Shown piece after piece: positions 20,046-29,702 of a DNA stretch of 64,000 nucleotides; the stretch's first letter is position 1, and every line of letters starts with the position of its first letter. Source of the stretch: Ideonella alba (lineage in GTDB: Bacteria; Pseudomonadota; Gammaproteobacteria; Burkholderiales; Burkholderiaceae_C); assembly GCF_018069875.1 (NCBI RefSeq), contig NZ_JAGQDF010000013.1, forward strand, positions 1-64,000. Direction: 5' to 3'. The notes below the pieces were generated by a model. The model was not told the origin of the DNA, ran no database searches, and was given only the letters and a program-made list of their open reading frames with translations. A program made the translations under genes and the position numbers.

Positions 20046-21670
20046 GCAGGGACTCCCCGGCGCCATGGGGCCCGGTGCCCGAAGGCCGCAGGCAGGGCCT
20101 GCACCAGCGGAAACAGGGCAAGCAGCCACCACTGCGGAGCGGCACTGCGCGCATAGAACGAGGCGGTGCTGCCGGCGGGGACCACCACGGGCCAGGGCTG
20201 GATGCGTGCGCCGCGCATCGGCCACATGCGCTGCACCTGCCCGTCAGGCAGGGCGAGCAGCGTTGGCCCGCCGTTGGCCACCCGCAGCAGCGGCAAACCG
20301 GTCTCCATGGCGCGCAGCCGGGCCAGCGCGACCATCTGCTGGCGATACATCGGGTGGTCGATCCAGCCGTCCTCGGACAGCACGACCAGCCACTCGGTGT
20401 CGGCCGCCCGCTCGGCGGCTTCCAGGGCGAAGGACATCTCATGGCAGATCAGCACGCCCGTGGCGTGTCCCGCCACCAGCAGCGATTGCACCAATTCCTC
20501 GGGGGCGGGACTGGGCCCCTCAAGCGTGCGGCCGAACACCCGCCCATCGACCCAGCCCATCAATGTGGGCCACGGCAGATACTCACCACCGGGGACCAGT
20601 CGGCGCTTGCCATACATCGACGCTCTGCCGGGGGCGAGCTGAAGCGCTGTGTTGATGATCCGCAGACCGGTCTCGTCGTACAGCGCGTGCGGCATGCCCA
20701 GCAGCAGCGTGACGCCGCTGGCGTCCACCTGCCTCAGCAGATCGGCCCAGACCCCTTCAGCCCTCTGAGGGGGTGGCTCGGCAAAGAAGGTTTCAGGGGT
20801 GACCACCGCTTGGCCGGCACCAGCCAGCTGCATGGCCTGGTCCAGTGCCGCGAGCTGGCGGTCTCGCCCTGGTCGGCTGGACGCCTGACCATGGTCGATG
20901 TGGGTGGCCAGGGCCACGACCTGCCACCCGTCGGCGTGGGTGCTGGCCTCGGAGGGTGTGGGTCGCCACGGAACCGCGAGGAGCATCGGCAGCAACACAG
21001 CGGCCACCGCGGCCATGCGCCGAGGTCCACGGTGGTCAGGCGACAGCAGCGCTCTGGCTGCCACCGCGGCAGCACCGCAACCGATGGCCGACAACCCCAG
21101 CCCGCCCACCAGGCTCAGCGGCAGCGCTGCGCCAGGCACCGCAGAAAGAGGGGCCGCCAGCGACGCGTAGCCGTGCCCGGCCCAGCCCCATTGGCGCCAG
21201 GCCTCACCCGAGGCCAGGGCGATGGCCCACGCTGCCAGGCGCTGGCGCGCTGTGGCGCCCCGGCCCATGGACCAGCGCACCGGCACCCAGGGCAGCATGA
21301 CGCAGACCGAGTGGTGAAGCACTGACACCAGCATCGTCAGCCACTGCCAGAGCAGCCGCGGGTCCGAGGCGTCCTGCACCGCGGCGGCCACCCAGACCGT
21401 GCCGACACCGGACCAGGCCCAGACACCCCATGCGAGGCAGGCGACCTCCTGGCGACGATCCTGGCTCACATGGATGCCCACCGCCCACAGCAACAAGGCA
21501 GGCCAAGCCAGGACCGACCACGCTGGTCCCGCCAGCGACAGGCCGATCAGGACGCCAGACACCGCGCCGGTCCAAGCGGGTTTGAGCTGTGGAGTGCTGG
21601 GCACGTAGATAGCGCGACGTCGCGATCCGTGGGTTTTGACAATCAGCGCCGAGGGGGTGCCTGGCGCCAC
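20042..21670 (-). CDS. Lnt-like membrane N-acyltransferase (nitrilase superfamily) in the Tad locus
   Basis: The 542-residue protein resembles apolipoprotein N-acyltransferase: about seven membrane helices in residues 33-235, then a periplasmic carbon-nitrogen hydrolase domain, then a final helix (WWLLALFPLVQALPAAF). The catalytic triad is visible as Glu293 (VTPETFF), Lys355 (MYGKRRLVPGGEY) and Cys409 (VLICHEMSF). These align well with E. coli Lnt Glu267, Lys335 and Cys387. The start is a GTG with a weak ribosome site. It leads the minus-strand operon divergent from the Flp pilin. Housekeeping lnt normally lies next to ybeX/corC, so this is probably a dedicated paralogue acting on pilus-locus lipoproteins. 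Confidence 0.82.
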   Translation of the reverse strand: MAPGTPSALIVKTHGSRRRAIYVPSTPQLKPAWTGAVSGVLIGLSLAGPAWSVLAWPALLLWAVGIHVSQDRRQEVACLAWGVWAWSGVGTVWVAAAVQDASDPRLLWQWLTMLVSVLHHSVCVMLPWVPVRWSMGRGATARQRLAAWAIALASGEAWRQWGWAGHGYASLAAPLSAVPGAALPLSLVGGLGLSAIGCGAAAVAARALLSPDHRGPRRMAAVAAVLLPMLLAVPWRPTPSEASTHADGWQVVALATHIDHGQASSRPGRDRQLAALDQAMQLAGAGQAVVTPETFFAEPPPQRAEGVWADLLRQVDASGVTLLLGMPHALYDETGLRIINTALQLAPGRASMYGKRRLVPGGEYLPWPTLMGWVDGRVFGRTLEGPSPAPEELVQSLLVAGHATGVLICHEMSFALEAAERAADTEWLVVLSEDGWIDHPMYRQQMVALARLRAMETGLPLLRVANGGPTLLALPDGQVQRMWPMRGARIQPWPVVVPAGSTASFYARSAAPQWWLLALFPLVQALPAAFGHRAPWRRGVPA

Positions 21671-21838
21671 GATCCAGGGAAATTAATCCGTCGGAATTCA
21701 GCCGGCCATCACCCATGAGGGGGGGATGACACCAGCAGGTCTTGAAGTAGTCTGGCGGCCATCGACAGCCGTGTGTCATACCCATACCTGCGATATCTCG
21801 GCGTCGACCTTCGACTCAATCAACCTCAGGGAGCGAAT

Positions 21839-22117
21839 ATGTCCGCACACAGCATGAAGGGTCGTCATCACGGCCAGGGGATGACCGAGTACATCATCAT
21901 CGTGGCGCTGATCGCGATTGCATCGATCGGCGTCTACAACCTCTTCGGCAAGACGATTCGCAATCAGACGGCTGGTTTGGCAGCGGGTTTGGCTGGAGAG
22001 GATGGGCACGCCAAGAATGCGATTAAGGCCGCGCGGGATGCTGAGGAGGCAGCCAAGTCCGACGCCAATACCCCACGTGGGTTGTCGAGCTTTGCCGATT
22101 CGACGGGCGATAAGTAA
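21839..22117 (+). CDS. flp: Flp-like pilin
   Basis: A 92-residue prepilin with a basic leader, the cleavage and Glu+5 pattern GQGMTEYIIIVALIAIASIG, the Tyr next to Glu that is characteristic of Flp pilins, and a polar Ala-rich tail. It should be cut by a prepilin peptidase and polymerise into the Tad pilus. The ATG at 21839 is preferred because AGGGAG lies nine bases upstream; an earlier in-frame start would add an unlikely leader. It is the first gene of the rightward arm and probably has its own promoter. Confidence 0.85.
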   Translation: MSAHSMKGRHHGQGMTEYIIIVALIAIASIGVYNLFGKTIRNQTAGLAAGLAGEDGHAKNAIKAARDAEEAAKSDANTPRGLSSFADSTGDK

Positions 22118-22233
22118 GAACTCAACGTCCGAACCCTTCTCATCTACTTGGCGCTGGTGATGCGTGTCTGGATTCACCCGTCATATGGGCTGCCGGGCAT
22201 CTCGCCTGCGTCGTACTCCTGAAGTCTGAATGT

Positions 22234-23100
22234 ATGCGCATGTTCCGTCTGCTTCTGTGGCTGCTCTGGGCCGCATTCGCTGCTTCCACCGCCCACGCGG
22301 CGGCTTCACCTGAACCCAGTGACCACCCCCTGCTTTCTCGTATTCCGGGGTTTGAGGTCCACTCAAAGACAGGTCCGAGATTCGATGTCGTGAAAATCGA
22401 AGATTTCAACATCGCAGGCCAGATCGGCAAGAATTCTCAGGCATTTCAAGCCGAGGGTAAGGTTACTTTCATTGACTACAACGATGACAAAGAGACCACT
22501 TCCCCAGCGTTCATCTACAGAAATTATCTTAGTGCGGCCAAGTCACTCGGCGGCGTGCAACTCAACTCGAACTTTGGGCCTACTAGCCGGGATGTTCAAG
22601 GAGGGCATCACATTTTCCAGATTCCTAGCAAGTCTGTGGCGGAGCCCACCTACGTGCTGCTGCGAATCAACGGCTCGCGGCGGTATTCACTGACATTTAT
22701 CGAACCCAGCCCGATGGTTCAGCAGGTCACCGTTGGGAAGCTCGCCCAGGAGATGGCTGACCAGGGGTTTGCCACGATTCGTTTGAATTTCGCCACTGGA
22801 AGCGCAGAGGTGCCACCAGACGCTGCGCAGACCCTGCAAACCATCGTGCAGTGGCTCAAGCAGACGCCGTCGTTGCACCTGTCGATCGAGGGCCATACCG
22901 ACAACGTGGGCCAGGCCGCCGACAACAAGCGACTGTCCCAAGCGCGCGCGGACGCGGTGCGCAGTGCCTTGCTGGCCCAGGGCATCGCGGCGGGCCGCCT
23001 GACGGCCAAGGGCTGGGGACAGGAACAGCCGATTGCCGACAACCGCGCCGACGCTGGACGGGCGCAGAACCGTCGCGTCGAACTGGTGAAGTCGCCGTGA
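22234..23100 (+). CDS. OmpA-family peptidoglycan-binding protein
   Basis: A 288-residue envelope protein with a signal peptide (LLLWLLWAAFAASTAHA), an N-terminal domain of about 150 residues without a recognised family, and a C-terminal OmpA domain. That domain has NFATGSAEVPPDAAQTL, IEGHTDNVG, LSQARADAVRSALLAQGI and ADNRADAGRAQNRRVELV. These domains bind diaminopimelate in peptidoglycan. Codon use in the N-terminal half is visibly less GC-biased than in its neighbours. Its place between the pilin and the TadG-like gene suggests it anchors the pilus machine to the wall. Confidence 0.82.
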   Translation: MRMFRLLLWLLWAAFAASTAHAAASPEPSDHPLLSRIPGFEVHSKTGPRFDVVKIEDFNIAGQIGKNSQAFQAEGKVTFIDYNDDKETTSPAFIYRNYLSAAKSLGGVQLNSNFGPTSRDVQGGHHIFQIPSKSVAEPTYVLLRINGSRRYSLTFIEPSPMVQQVTVGKLAQEMADQGFATIRLNFATGSAEVPPDAAQTLQTIVQWLKQTPSLHLSIEGHTDNVGQAADNKRLSQARADAVRSALLAQGIAAGRLTAKGWGQEQPIADNRADAGRAQNRRVELVKSP

Positions 23101-23109
23101 TGGTGTGAC

Positions 23110-24663
23110 ATGACAGCGGGAACGAGCATTCTGCGTGGATCGTCGCCCGGAGCCGTTGATGGCCCGCGCCCGCCACAACAGGGCAGAACCATGCGCAACG
23201 GACCACTTCGGAGCAGCGTCGTACGTCTGCGCCCACCGCGAAAAGGCGGTCTGCAGCGCGGGCAAGCGATGATCTGGCTGTTGGGCACTCTGTCGGCCGC
23301 CGCAGCCGTGATGTACAGCGTGTTCAACGTCTCGCAACTCACCGTGGCGAAGGAACGGACGGTGAACGCGGCCGATGCCGCCGCGCTGGCCGGCGCCACG
23401 GTGGAAGCTCGGTTGCTCAACCTGATGGCCTACAACAACCGCGCCATGATGGCCAACGAGGCATTCCTGGTGCAGATGCTCAGCCTGGAGAGCTGGACCC
23501 AGTACTTCTCAAGCACGGCAGACCACATTGGCGACGTGATGGACGTGCTGGGCACGGTCGTTCCTCAAGTGGCGATCGCGGCCCGGCTGTTGCACGAGTT
23601 GGCGGCCGCCGCCGACGAAGGGCACAGGAAACTGGGCCTGGCAATTGACCCGGTGATCAGGGCATTGGAACGGGAGAAGGGCATCTTCCGCTTCAACCAC
23701 AGTGTGGTCCGCAACACTGGCAGCCTGCTGGCACAAGACGCAGCCATCGCGATCACCGATGCCAATCGGACCCATTTCGACGGCCACAGCGATGCTGGGG
23801 TTCAGCTTGATCGCCGGCCCTCAGTGCTGGCCCTGACCCTGGCCACAAACGCGCACGACTGGATGAACTTCACTCGGCAGTACGGCACCACCGGGGACGA
23901 CCGGCGCGATGCCGCCCACGTCCTGCTGGCCTCGCGCGATGGCTTCTCAGCGGCTCGACCCGGCGAGGGTTGGCTGAACTTCGACGCCCTGCTCTTCGGT
24001 CTCGAGAAGGACGGCGGCTCTCGCCTCAAGGCTTATGAGCGTTGGGAGAGCCAGGACACCTTGGAGTTGTGGACCAAGGGCCTGTGCGGCAAGCCGCCGC
24101 GGCCCTGCAAGGTCTACGCGCCGATAGGTTGGGGCCGCGCCAACGCCGACGATGCGGGTAGCTCGGGCGACGTGTGGTCACCCCGGCGCACCGCACAGTT
24201 CCTCGCCCACGCAGATTCGACGTCGCACCCGAAGTGGACCGGCGTCCCTCATGTCTACGACATCAGGGACAAGTCCCTGTCCCAGCGCGATCGCCTGGGC
24301 CTGGACTTCGTGGTGGTGGTCAGTCGTCCTCTGTCGAACACCCAGACCAGCGATGCTTTGCAGATGGGTGTCGCCACGGGCTCGGTGGCTGGCTCTTCCG
24401 ACATGCCCGAGCGCCTGGCTGGCCATCGGCTGAGCGCCATTGGGAAGGCGCGGGTCTTCTTTGAGCGTCCGCGCCGCGGCCTGCCCAACGATTTCACAGC
24501 CAGAACACTCTGGCGCCCGGACAGCGCCAAAGAGCACGGCTCATTGTTCAGCCCCTATTGGCAGGCCCGGCTGGCGGACACACGTCCCGGCGAGAAGGCC
24601 GCGCTATTGGCCGCGATGGGGCTGGCGCCAGATTACGCGTACTACACCCCGGGAGGCCAGTGA
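23110..24663 (+). CDS. TadG-like Flp pilus-assembly protein
   Basis: A 517-residue protein whose N-terminus holds RGQAMIWLLGTLSAAAAVMY, followed by VNAADAAALAGATVEARLLN. This is the signature of the putative TadE/G-like N-terminal region that spans the inner membrane. The large remainder is periplasmic with few recognisable motifs and no visible vWA MIDAS, in contrast to classical TadG. A second ATG at 23191 with AGGGCAG upstream is an alternative start. It lies nine bases after the OmpA-like gene, and the next gene starts two bases after its stop. Confidence 0.72.
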   Translation: MTAGTSILRGSSPGAVDGPRPPQQGRTMRNGPLRSSVVRLRPPRKGGLQRGQAMIWLLGTLSAAAAVMYSVFNVSQLTVAKERTVNAADAAALAGATVEARLLNLMAYNNRAMMANEAFLVQMLSLESWTQYFSSTADHIGDVMDVLGTVVPQVAIAARLLHELAAAADEGHRKLGLAIDPVIRALEREKGIFRFNHSVVRNTGSLLAQDAAIAITDANRTHFDGHSDAGVQLDRRPSVLALTLATNAHDWMNFTRQYGTTGDDRRDAAHVLLASRDGFSAARPGEGWLNFDALLFGLEKDGGSRLKAYERWESQDTLELWTKGLCGKPPRPCKVYAPIGWGRANADDAGSSGDVWSPRRTAQFLAHADSTSHPKWTGVPHVYDIRDKSLSQRDRLGLDFVVVVSRPLSNTQTSDALQMGVATGSVAGSSDMPERLAGHRLSAIGKARVFFERPRRGLPNDFTARTLWRPDSAKEHGSLFSPYWQARLADTRPGEKAALLAAMGLAPDYAYYTPGGQ

Positions 24664-24665
24664 AC

Positions 24666-25529
24666 ATGCGTCGCGCATCTCCTGGACCGAGCCGTCACCG
24701 TATCTTCGGACTGATGGTGCTCTGCCTTCTGCCCAGCACATTGCCGGCAGCCGAAGGCGGTCCCATTCGAGTGCTCTTACGCGGCTATGCGCAACCGGCG
24801 GCCATTCACGAGAGTTTGCAGCTGCTCTCGGATGGCTGCCGGCTACTCAAGGGACAGGCGAACGTGCCAGTGCCGCCGCTGCCTGCGGAGCTATTGCGTC
24901 GAACACCGCAAGTGGAGACCGAGGATCTCTTCGACGGTGATCGCTGGGCAAGGTACGAGACGACAGCTGACTTTGTGGTCGAACCAGCCAGTTGCCTGCC
25001 CATCATCTGGCGAGGATTCAGTGTCAGGGTGCTGGACGGCTGCAGAAGGGAGCTGATTGGCAACAAGGGAAGCCCGATGCCGGGCGACGGCGAAGCGCCC
25101 AAGACGTCACTCATCGAGTCAGCGGGCCGCTGTAGCGGAAGACCCATTGGCCGGGCACCCGACATGAGTGGCCTGCCCGTCGACGACGCAGGGCTGGGCG
25201 TGAGCTGCATTTGGAGTTCGGACTTCATGGCACGCGAGATGAAGCTTCCGTTGGGGCAAAGAGAGGCTAGGAGCACTGACACCTGTGTCTATGCCCGTCG
25301 GCCCACAGTTGCCTTACCCAGTGGCCGAAAGGACGTCGTCGTTCGCAACCGCCTGGACCTCAGAAACGAACGAGGCGGTGACATTGGAGCGCTTTTCCCT
25401 GTCGTCGGGGACCATCGACTCGCCGAGTTCAGCGACGGCACCCCGATTTCACCCACCCGTTTCTCCCGCGAGGGCGTCGAGGCCTTCCTGCGCCAGCCGC
25501 ACAAGCAAGCCCTGGGAGTCGCCCGATGA
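24666..25529 (+). CDS. Exported protein of unknown function in the Tad locus
   Basis: A 287-residue protein with a signal peptide (RIFGLMVLCLLPSTLPAAEG). The mature part contains eight or so Cys (GCRLLKG, ASCLPIIW, DGCRRE, GRCSGR, VSCIWSS, DTCVYARR) that probably form disulfides. I recognise no family. The gene starts two bases after the TadG-like stop, and its own stop overlaps the ATG of the TadE-like gene, so it is within the operon. The start at 24666 is the first ATG; the longer frame would overlap the previous gene by over 100 bases. Confidence 0.62.
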   Translation: MRRASPGPSRHRIFGLMVLCLLPSTLPAAEGGPIRVLLRGYAQPAAIHESLQLLSDGCRLLKGQANVPVPPLPAELLRRTPQVETEDLFDGDRWARYETTADFVVEPASCLPIIWRGFSVRVLDGCRRELIGNKGSPMPGDGEAPKTSLIESAGRCSGRPIGRAPDMSGLPVDDAGLGVSCIWSSDFMAREMKLPLGQREARSTDTCVYARRPTVALPSGRKDVVVRNRLDLRNERGGDIGALFPVVGDHRLAEFSDGTPISPTRFSREGVEAFLRQPHKQALGVAR

Positions 25530-26293
25530 CCGCGCTGCGATCCCACCAGCACGGTCAGTCGATGGCCGAGTTCCTGGTGGGCCTGGCGGTGATGCTGCCG
25601 CTGTTTCTGGGTATCAGCTACCTGGGCCGCTATGGTGACCTGAACCAGACGGCCACACAGGCCAGCCGCTACGCGGCCATGCAGAAGGCCATGCATCCTG
25701 GCCTGTCCGAGGACCGGATCCAGGACCAGATGCGGGCCCGCTTCTTCCTGCACGGGAGCCATCTGCATGGCGGCAGGCTGCGCTCTGACGACAGCGTCGC
25801 GTCGATCCAGGGCGCCAAGGGGCAGACCTCGTTGTGGCTGGACCTGTCCGGCCAGCCACTGCTGGAGAAGCCCGAGGACGTGAGTGTGGTCTTCAGCGGG
25901 GTCGCGATGGGCAGCAAGGGGCCGCTGGCAGAGGCCAAGGCCATGGCCTGGTCAGCGGGCAAGCACTACCCCCCGGGCACCGTCGCTCGGGTTGAAGTCG
26001 CTCTGATCAACCGGCTGCCCTTGGCCGAGACCATGAAGGCGGATCGACTCACGCTGGCCGCCGCCACCGCTGCAGGCGCCCATGCGCTGGGCAGCAGCGG
26101 CTCGAAAGCCACCCGTGATGCGGCGGCGGTCATTGTTCCGCTGACCCACATGCCCGGCATGTTGAGCGACTTTGTGGAACGGGCCGTCTCGCTGTTTGAG
26201 CCCGAAGGACCCGTGCTGGGCTGCATCAAACCGGACCCGATCTACGCGAGCCGACTGGAGGGGGCCGGTACCGCGGGGCCCTGCGTGCCATGA
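25526..26293 (+). CDS. TadE-like pseudopilin
   Basis: The 255-residue protein has the class III prepilin-like N-terminus HGQSMAEFLVGLAVMLPLFL (Glu+5 in QSMAEF), then a long periplasmic domain without Cys until the C-terminus. It belongs with TadE/TadF minor pseudopilins. Both ends overlap the neighbouring genes by four bases, implying coupled translation. Confidence 0.75.
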   Translation: MTALRSHQHGQSMAEFLVGLAVMLPLFLGISYLGRYGDLNQTATQASRYAAMQKAMHPGLSEDRIQDQMRARFFLHGSHLHGGRLRSDDSVASIQGAKGQTSLWLDLSGQPLLEKPEDVSVVFSGVAMGSKGPLAEAKAMAWSAGKHYPPGTVARVEVALINRLPLAETMKADRLTLAAATAAGAHALGSSGSKATRDAAAVIVPLTHMPGMLSDFVERAVSLFEPEGPVLGCIKPDPIYASRLEGAGTAGPCVP

Positions 26294-27006
26294 AGTCACT
26301 GCTGGGCGCGCTGGTCTGGATGATCGGGGGCGCAGCGGGCGCCAGCCCGGTCGAGTGGGTCGATGTCAAGCTGCCGCCGCGCACCCACGCCGAGTGGGTC
26401 ACCAACGACGCCGTGGTCAATGGCTTGCCGACCCGGCTGCAGCACTTCGTCTCCGAGTTGACGCCGCGCGAGGTGTTCGACTTCTTCGAACGTGAATGGG
26501 CGCGCCGGTCCGTTGGCGCGCCGCGTCGGGTCGATACCGGGGGCTGGATGGCCTTGTCGACGCTGGCCGGTGGACTGCTGGTGGCCGTCCAGGTGCGCGA
26601 GCATCCCGAGGGTCGCGGCTGTGAGGGCCTGATCAGCTGGGGCCAGGTCCAGGGCCTGCGGCGCGATCTGGCACCGACCTGGCTGCCCCGTTTCTCAGAC
26701 CACCACATCGCGCAGAGCATGGCCTCCACCGATGGGCCCGTGCGCAGCGAGCGCGTGACCCTGGTCAGCCGGGCGCCATTCGAGGTGCAGGTCCGTCGCT
26801 GGCGGGACCACTGGCAGCGACAAGGCTGGCGCGCCACCTTCGACCGCGAAAGCCCTGCCGACGCTGAAACCGGCCGCAGTTGGCTGGCCAGTTTCGAGCG
26901 CCCCCCGCGCAGCGTTGATGTGGTGATCAGCTGGCAGCCGCAGGAGCAGCGTGGCGTCGCCACGATCAACCTGCTGGCGCCCGCCACCGCAGCCCTGGCA
27001 CGCTGA
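26290..27006 (+). CDS. Exported protein of unknown function in the Tad locus
   Basis: A 238-residue protein with a short signal peptide (KSLLGALVWMIGGAAGA-SPV). The domain has two similar halves: FVSELTPREVFDFFEREWAR near residue 60 and FEVQVRRWRDHWQRQGWRAT near residue 165. That pattern suggests an internal duplication. No family is recognised. It overlaps the TadE-like gene and precedes the small pilin-like gene by three bases. Confidence 0.6.
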   Translation: MKSLLGALVWMIGGAAGASPVEWVDVKLPPRTHAEWVTNDAVVNGLPTRLQHFVSELTPREVFDFFEREWARRSVGAPRRVDTGGWMALSTLAGGLLVAVQVREHPEGRGCEGLISWGQVQGLRRDLAPTWLPRFSDHHIAQSMASTDGPVRSERVTLVSRAPFEVQVRRWRDHWQRQGWRATFDRESPADAETGRSWLASFERPPRSVDVVISWQPQEQRGVATINLLAPATAALAR

Positions 27007-27009
27007 GCC

Positions 27010-27210
27010 ATGACGAACGCCGTTGAGCACCAACGCCCAGTCCACCGCGGTGATGGCGGGCAGTCCATGGTCGAGTACCTCGTGGTCGTGTCGGCACTGG
27101 CGGCGGCCTTGTTCATCGTCGAGGTGGACGGCCGAACCGGCGCGCAGCACCTGGCCGACATGGTCCGGCTCTTCTACCGCAACCTCACCTACTTCCTCTC
27201 GTTGCCCTGA
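27010..27210 (+). CDS. Short pilin-like protein
   Basis: A 66-residue protein with the prepilin signature GGQSMVEYLVVVSALAAALF (Glu-Tyr at the +5/+6 position as in Flp pilins) but almost no tail. It may be a minor pilin or a second Flp subunit. It sits two bases before cpaB. It is small enough to be missed by automatic callers, but the motif and tight spacing support it. Confidence 0.7.
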   Translation: MTNAVEHQRPVHRGDGGQSMVEYLVVVSALAAALFIVEVDGRTGAQHLADMVRLFYRNLTYFLSLP

Positions 27211-27212
27211 CC

Positions 27213-28145
27213 ATGCGGTTTGCCCGACCCCAGATCAACACCCACTGGCTGCTGCTGGGCGTCGCCATCGCGCTGGGCGCCGGCGCTGTCTACCTGAGCA
27301 ACCACCTGATACACAGCCGATTGGCGCAGCTCGAGGAAGAGAGCCGCCGCGGGCGCGAGATGGTCCAGGTGGTCGTCGCCAAGCGCGACCTGGACCGTGG
27401 TGAGCCGATCTCGGCCGACGTGATGGCCGTTCGAGAGGTGCCCAAGGAGTTTGTGCACCAGAGCGCGGTGATGCCCGGCCAGTTCGGTGACTTCGAGCGC
27501 CAGCGGCTGACCGTGCCGATCAAGCGTGGCGAGGTGTTGCTGCCCATGCACGCCGAAGGCGGTGGCCGTTACGTGTTCTCGGCCACGTTGAAGAAGGGTC
27601 TGCGGGCCATGACGGTCGAGGTCGACTCGGTGAACTCGATCTCCGGCATGCTCAAGCCCGGCGACTTCATCGACCTGATCTATTCCGGCCGGCCAGCCGC
27701 TGCGCAGGGGACCGGGCGCGACGACGAGCTGACGCTGCCGGTGCTATCCAGGGTGCCGGTGCTGGCCACCGACCAGCGGGTCAATCGGCGGGACGATGGC
27801 TCCGAGTCGGCCTACTCGACCATCACCCTGGAGGTCAGCCCTGAGGAGGCCGACCGCATCATCGTTGCCCGCGCCGCCGGTCGGCTGACCGCGCTGCTGC
27901 GCAACCCGGACGACCCCGACCCCAACCACACGCCGGTGATGAGTAGCACGTCACTGATCAATCAGCGCCCGGCGCAGGTGGGTGACCGTCGTGTCGAGTT
28001 CATCGTCGGCGGACAGGGCAGTGGTCTGGCCAACGTGATCGACGCCAAGGTGTCCGGGCTGGCACCGCTGCTCAAGGGCTTGCTGGAGCCAGCGGGTCCA
28101 TCGGCACCGGCGGCCGTCCGACCAGCGGCCACGGCCATCCGTTGA
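27213..28145 (+). CDS. cpaB: Tad pilus assembly protein CpaB/RcpC
   Basis: A 310-residue inner-membrane-anchored periplasmic protein. It has one N-terminal helix (NTHWLLLGVAIALGAGAVYL) followed by a SAF domain (VVVAKRDLDRGEPISADVMA) and the RcpC/CpaB domain. The latter shows LKKGLRAMTVEVDSVNSISG, MLKPGDFIDLIYSG and TLEVSPEEADRIIVARAAGR. It works with the secretin in outer-membrane passage of the pilus. Confidence 0.9.
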   Translation: MRFARPQINTHWLLLGVAIALGAGAVYLSNHLIHSRLAQLEEESRRGREMVQVVVAKRDLDRGEPISADVMAVREVPKEFVHQSAVMPGQFGDFERQRLTVPIKRGEVLLPMHAEGGGRYVFSATLKKGLRAMTVEVDSVNSISGMLKPGDFIDLIYSGRPAAAQGTGRDDELTLPVLSRVPVLATDQRVNRRDDGSESAYSTITLEVSPEEADRIIVARAAGRLTALLRNPDDPDPNHTPVMSSTSLINQRPAQVGDRRVEFIVGGQGSGLANVIDAKVSGLAPLLKGLLEPAGPSAPAAVRPAATAIR

Positions 28146-28182
28146 CGCCCTGCAACCGACCCACCTTCCTCGGGAGACTCCG

Positions 28183-29702
28183 TTGTTCCTGCGCGCCATG
28201 ATGTCCGCCTGCGCCCGGTGGTGCTGCCGTCCAGCCGCCTGTCTGACCGCGTGTCTGGCCTGGCCGGTCATCGCCACGGCCGCGGTACCCACCGTGGCTG
28301 CGGCCACGCCGCCAGCGGCACCCATGCCGGCCGGCGCCACCACGTCGCCCGTGTCCACAGCGCGCGGCACGCCGATGGAGACCCGGGTCCTGCCCGCCCA
28401 GCGTGCCCCGGCCCGCACACCCCCGCCCGTGGCCGCCCCCGAGGTCGAGCTGGGCCCGAACCGCCGCATGGTGGTGGGCGAGGTCGGCACCATCGGCCTG
28501 CCGGCGATCAGCCGAATCGCCATCGGCAACGGTGCCGTGGTCAAGGCCACCGTCGTGGACGACCGTGAGATCGTGCTGCTGGCCGAGGCCGCTGGCGAGA
28601 CGACGATGCATGTCTGGCTGAAGTCGGGCCGGCAGATCAGCTACCAGCTCAAGGTCGAGGCGGTGCGTGCCTCGCGGGTGCTGGAGGATCTGCAGGAGCT
28701 GATCCGCGCGGTGCCCGGCGTCACCGCGCGCCAGGTGGGAGACCGCATCGTCATGGAGGGGCGATACCCCGACGCCGAAACGGCCATCCGCATGAACAAG
28801 CTGGCGGCCAGTTTCCCGCAGGCCCTGAACCTGGTGGCCGAGCGGCCGGCCGACGCCGACCCGCTGCAGATGGAGCGCATGGTGCAGATCGACCTGCGCG
28901 TCGTCGAGGTGAAGAAGCGCGCACTCGACCAACTCGGTGTGAAATGGGGCAGCAGCGCCCAGGGCCCCAGCTTCGCGACCAACATCCTGGGCTACAGCAA
29001 CACGCCATGGCGGCCCGCGGACAACGTTGGCCTGCCACCGGTCAGCAGCGTGGTGCCGGCGCGCAGCTACTTCGGCCTCGCCACACAGCTCAGCTCCGCG
29101 ATCAACCTGCTGGAGCAGAACGGCGACGCCTGGGCCCTGGCAGAACCGCGCCTGAGCTGCCGCAGTGGCGGCGAGGCCAGCTTCCTGGCGGGCGGCGAGA
29201 TCCCGATCCCTGTGGCCCAGGGCCTGGGGGCGGTCACCGTGGAGTACAAGCAGTACGGCGTGCGCATCGAGTTCAAGCCCGTGGCCGACGGCGAGGGCAA
29301 CATCGACTCGGCGCTGATGGTCGAGGTCTCCGAACCCGACGCGCGCAACTCGAACGCCGGCTACGTGGCCTTCACCACGCACCGCACTGAGACCCGCGTG
29401 GCGTTGCGCCAGGGTGAGCCACTGGTGATCTCCGGCCTGCTGCGCCAGCGCGCCGAGCGCGGCATGGACGGCATCCCCGGCCTGGCGCGCATCCCGGTGG
29501 TCAATACCCTCTTCCGCTCCCGCGAGAACACCACCGAGCAGACCGAGCTGTTCGTGATCGCCACGCCCCGGGTGATCACACCAGACTCGGCGATCAACCG
29601 CGAGGCGCTGGAGAAGGCTGCCGCCGCCGCCGCCGCGGCAGCCGACAAGGTCAGGCCGCGCGTCACGCCCAGCACCACCGAGGGCAACTTCGACATGACC
29701 CG

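Noticed and set aside
23110-24663. A vWA-domain TadG reading of the 517-residue Tad protein
   Set aside because: No DxSxS metal-site motif is visible, so only the N-terminal TadE/G-like region is claimed.
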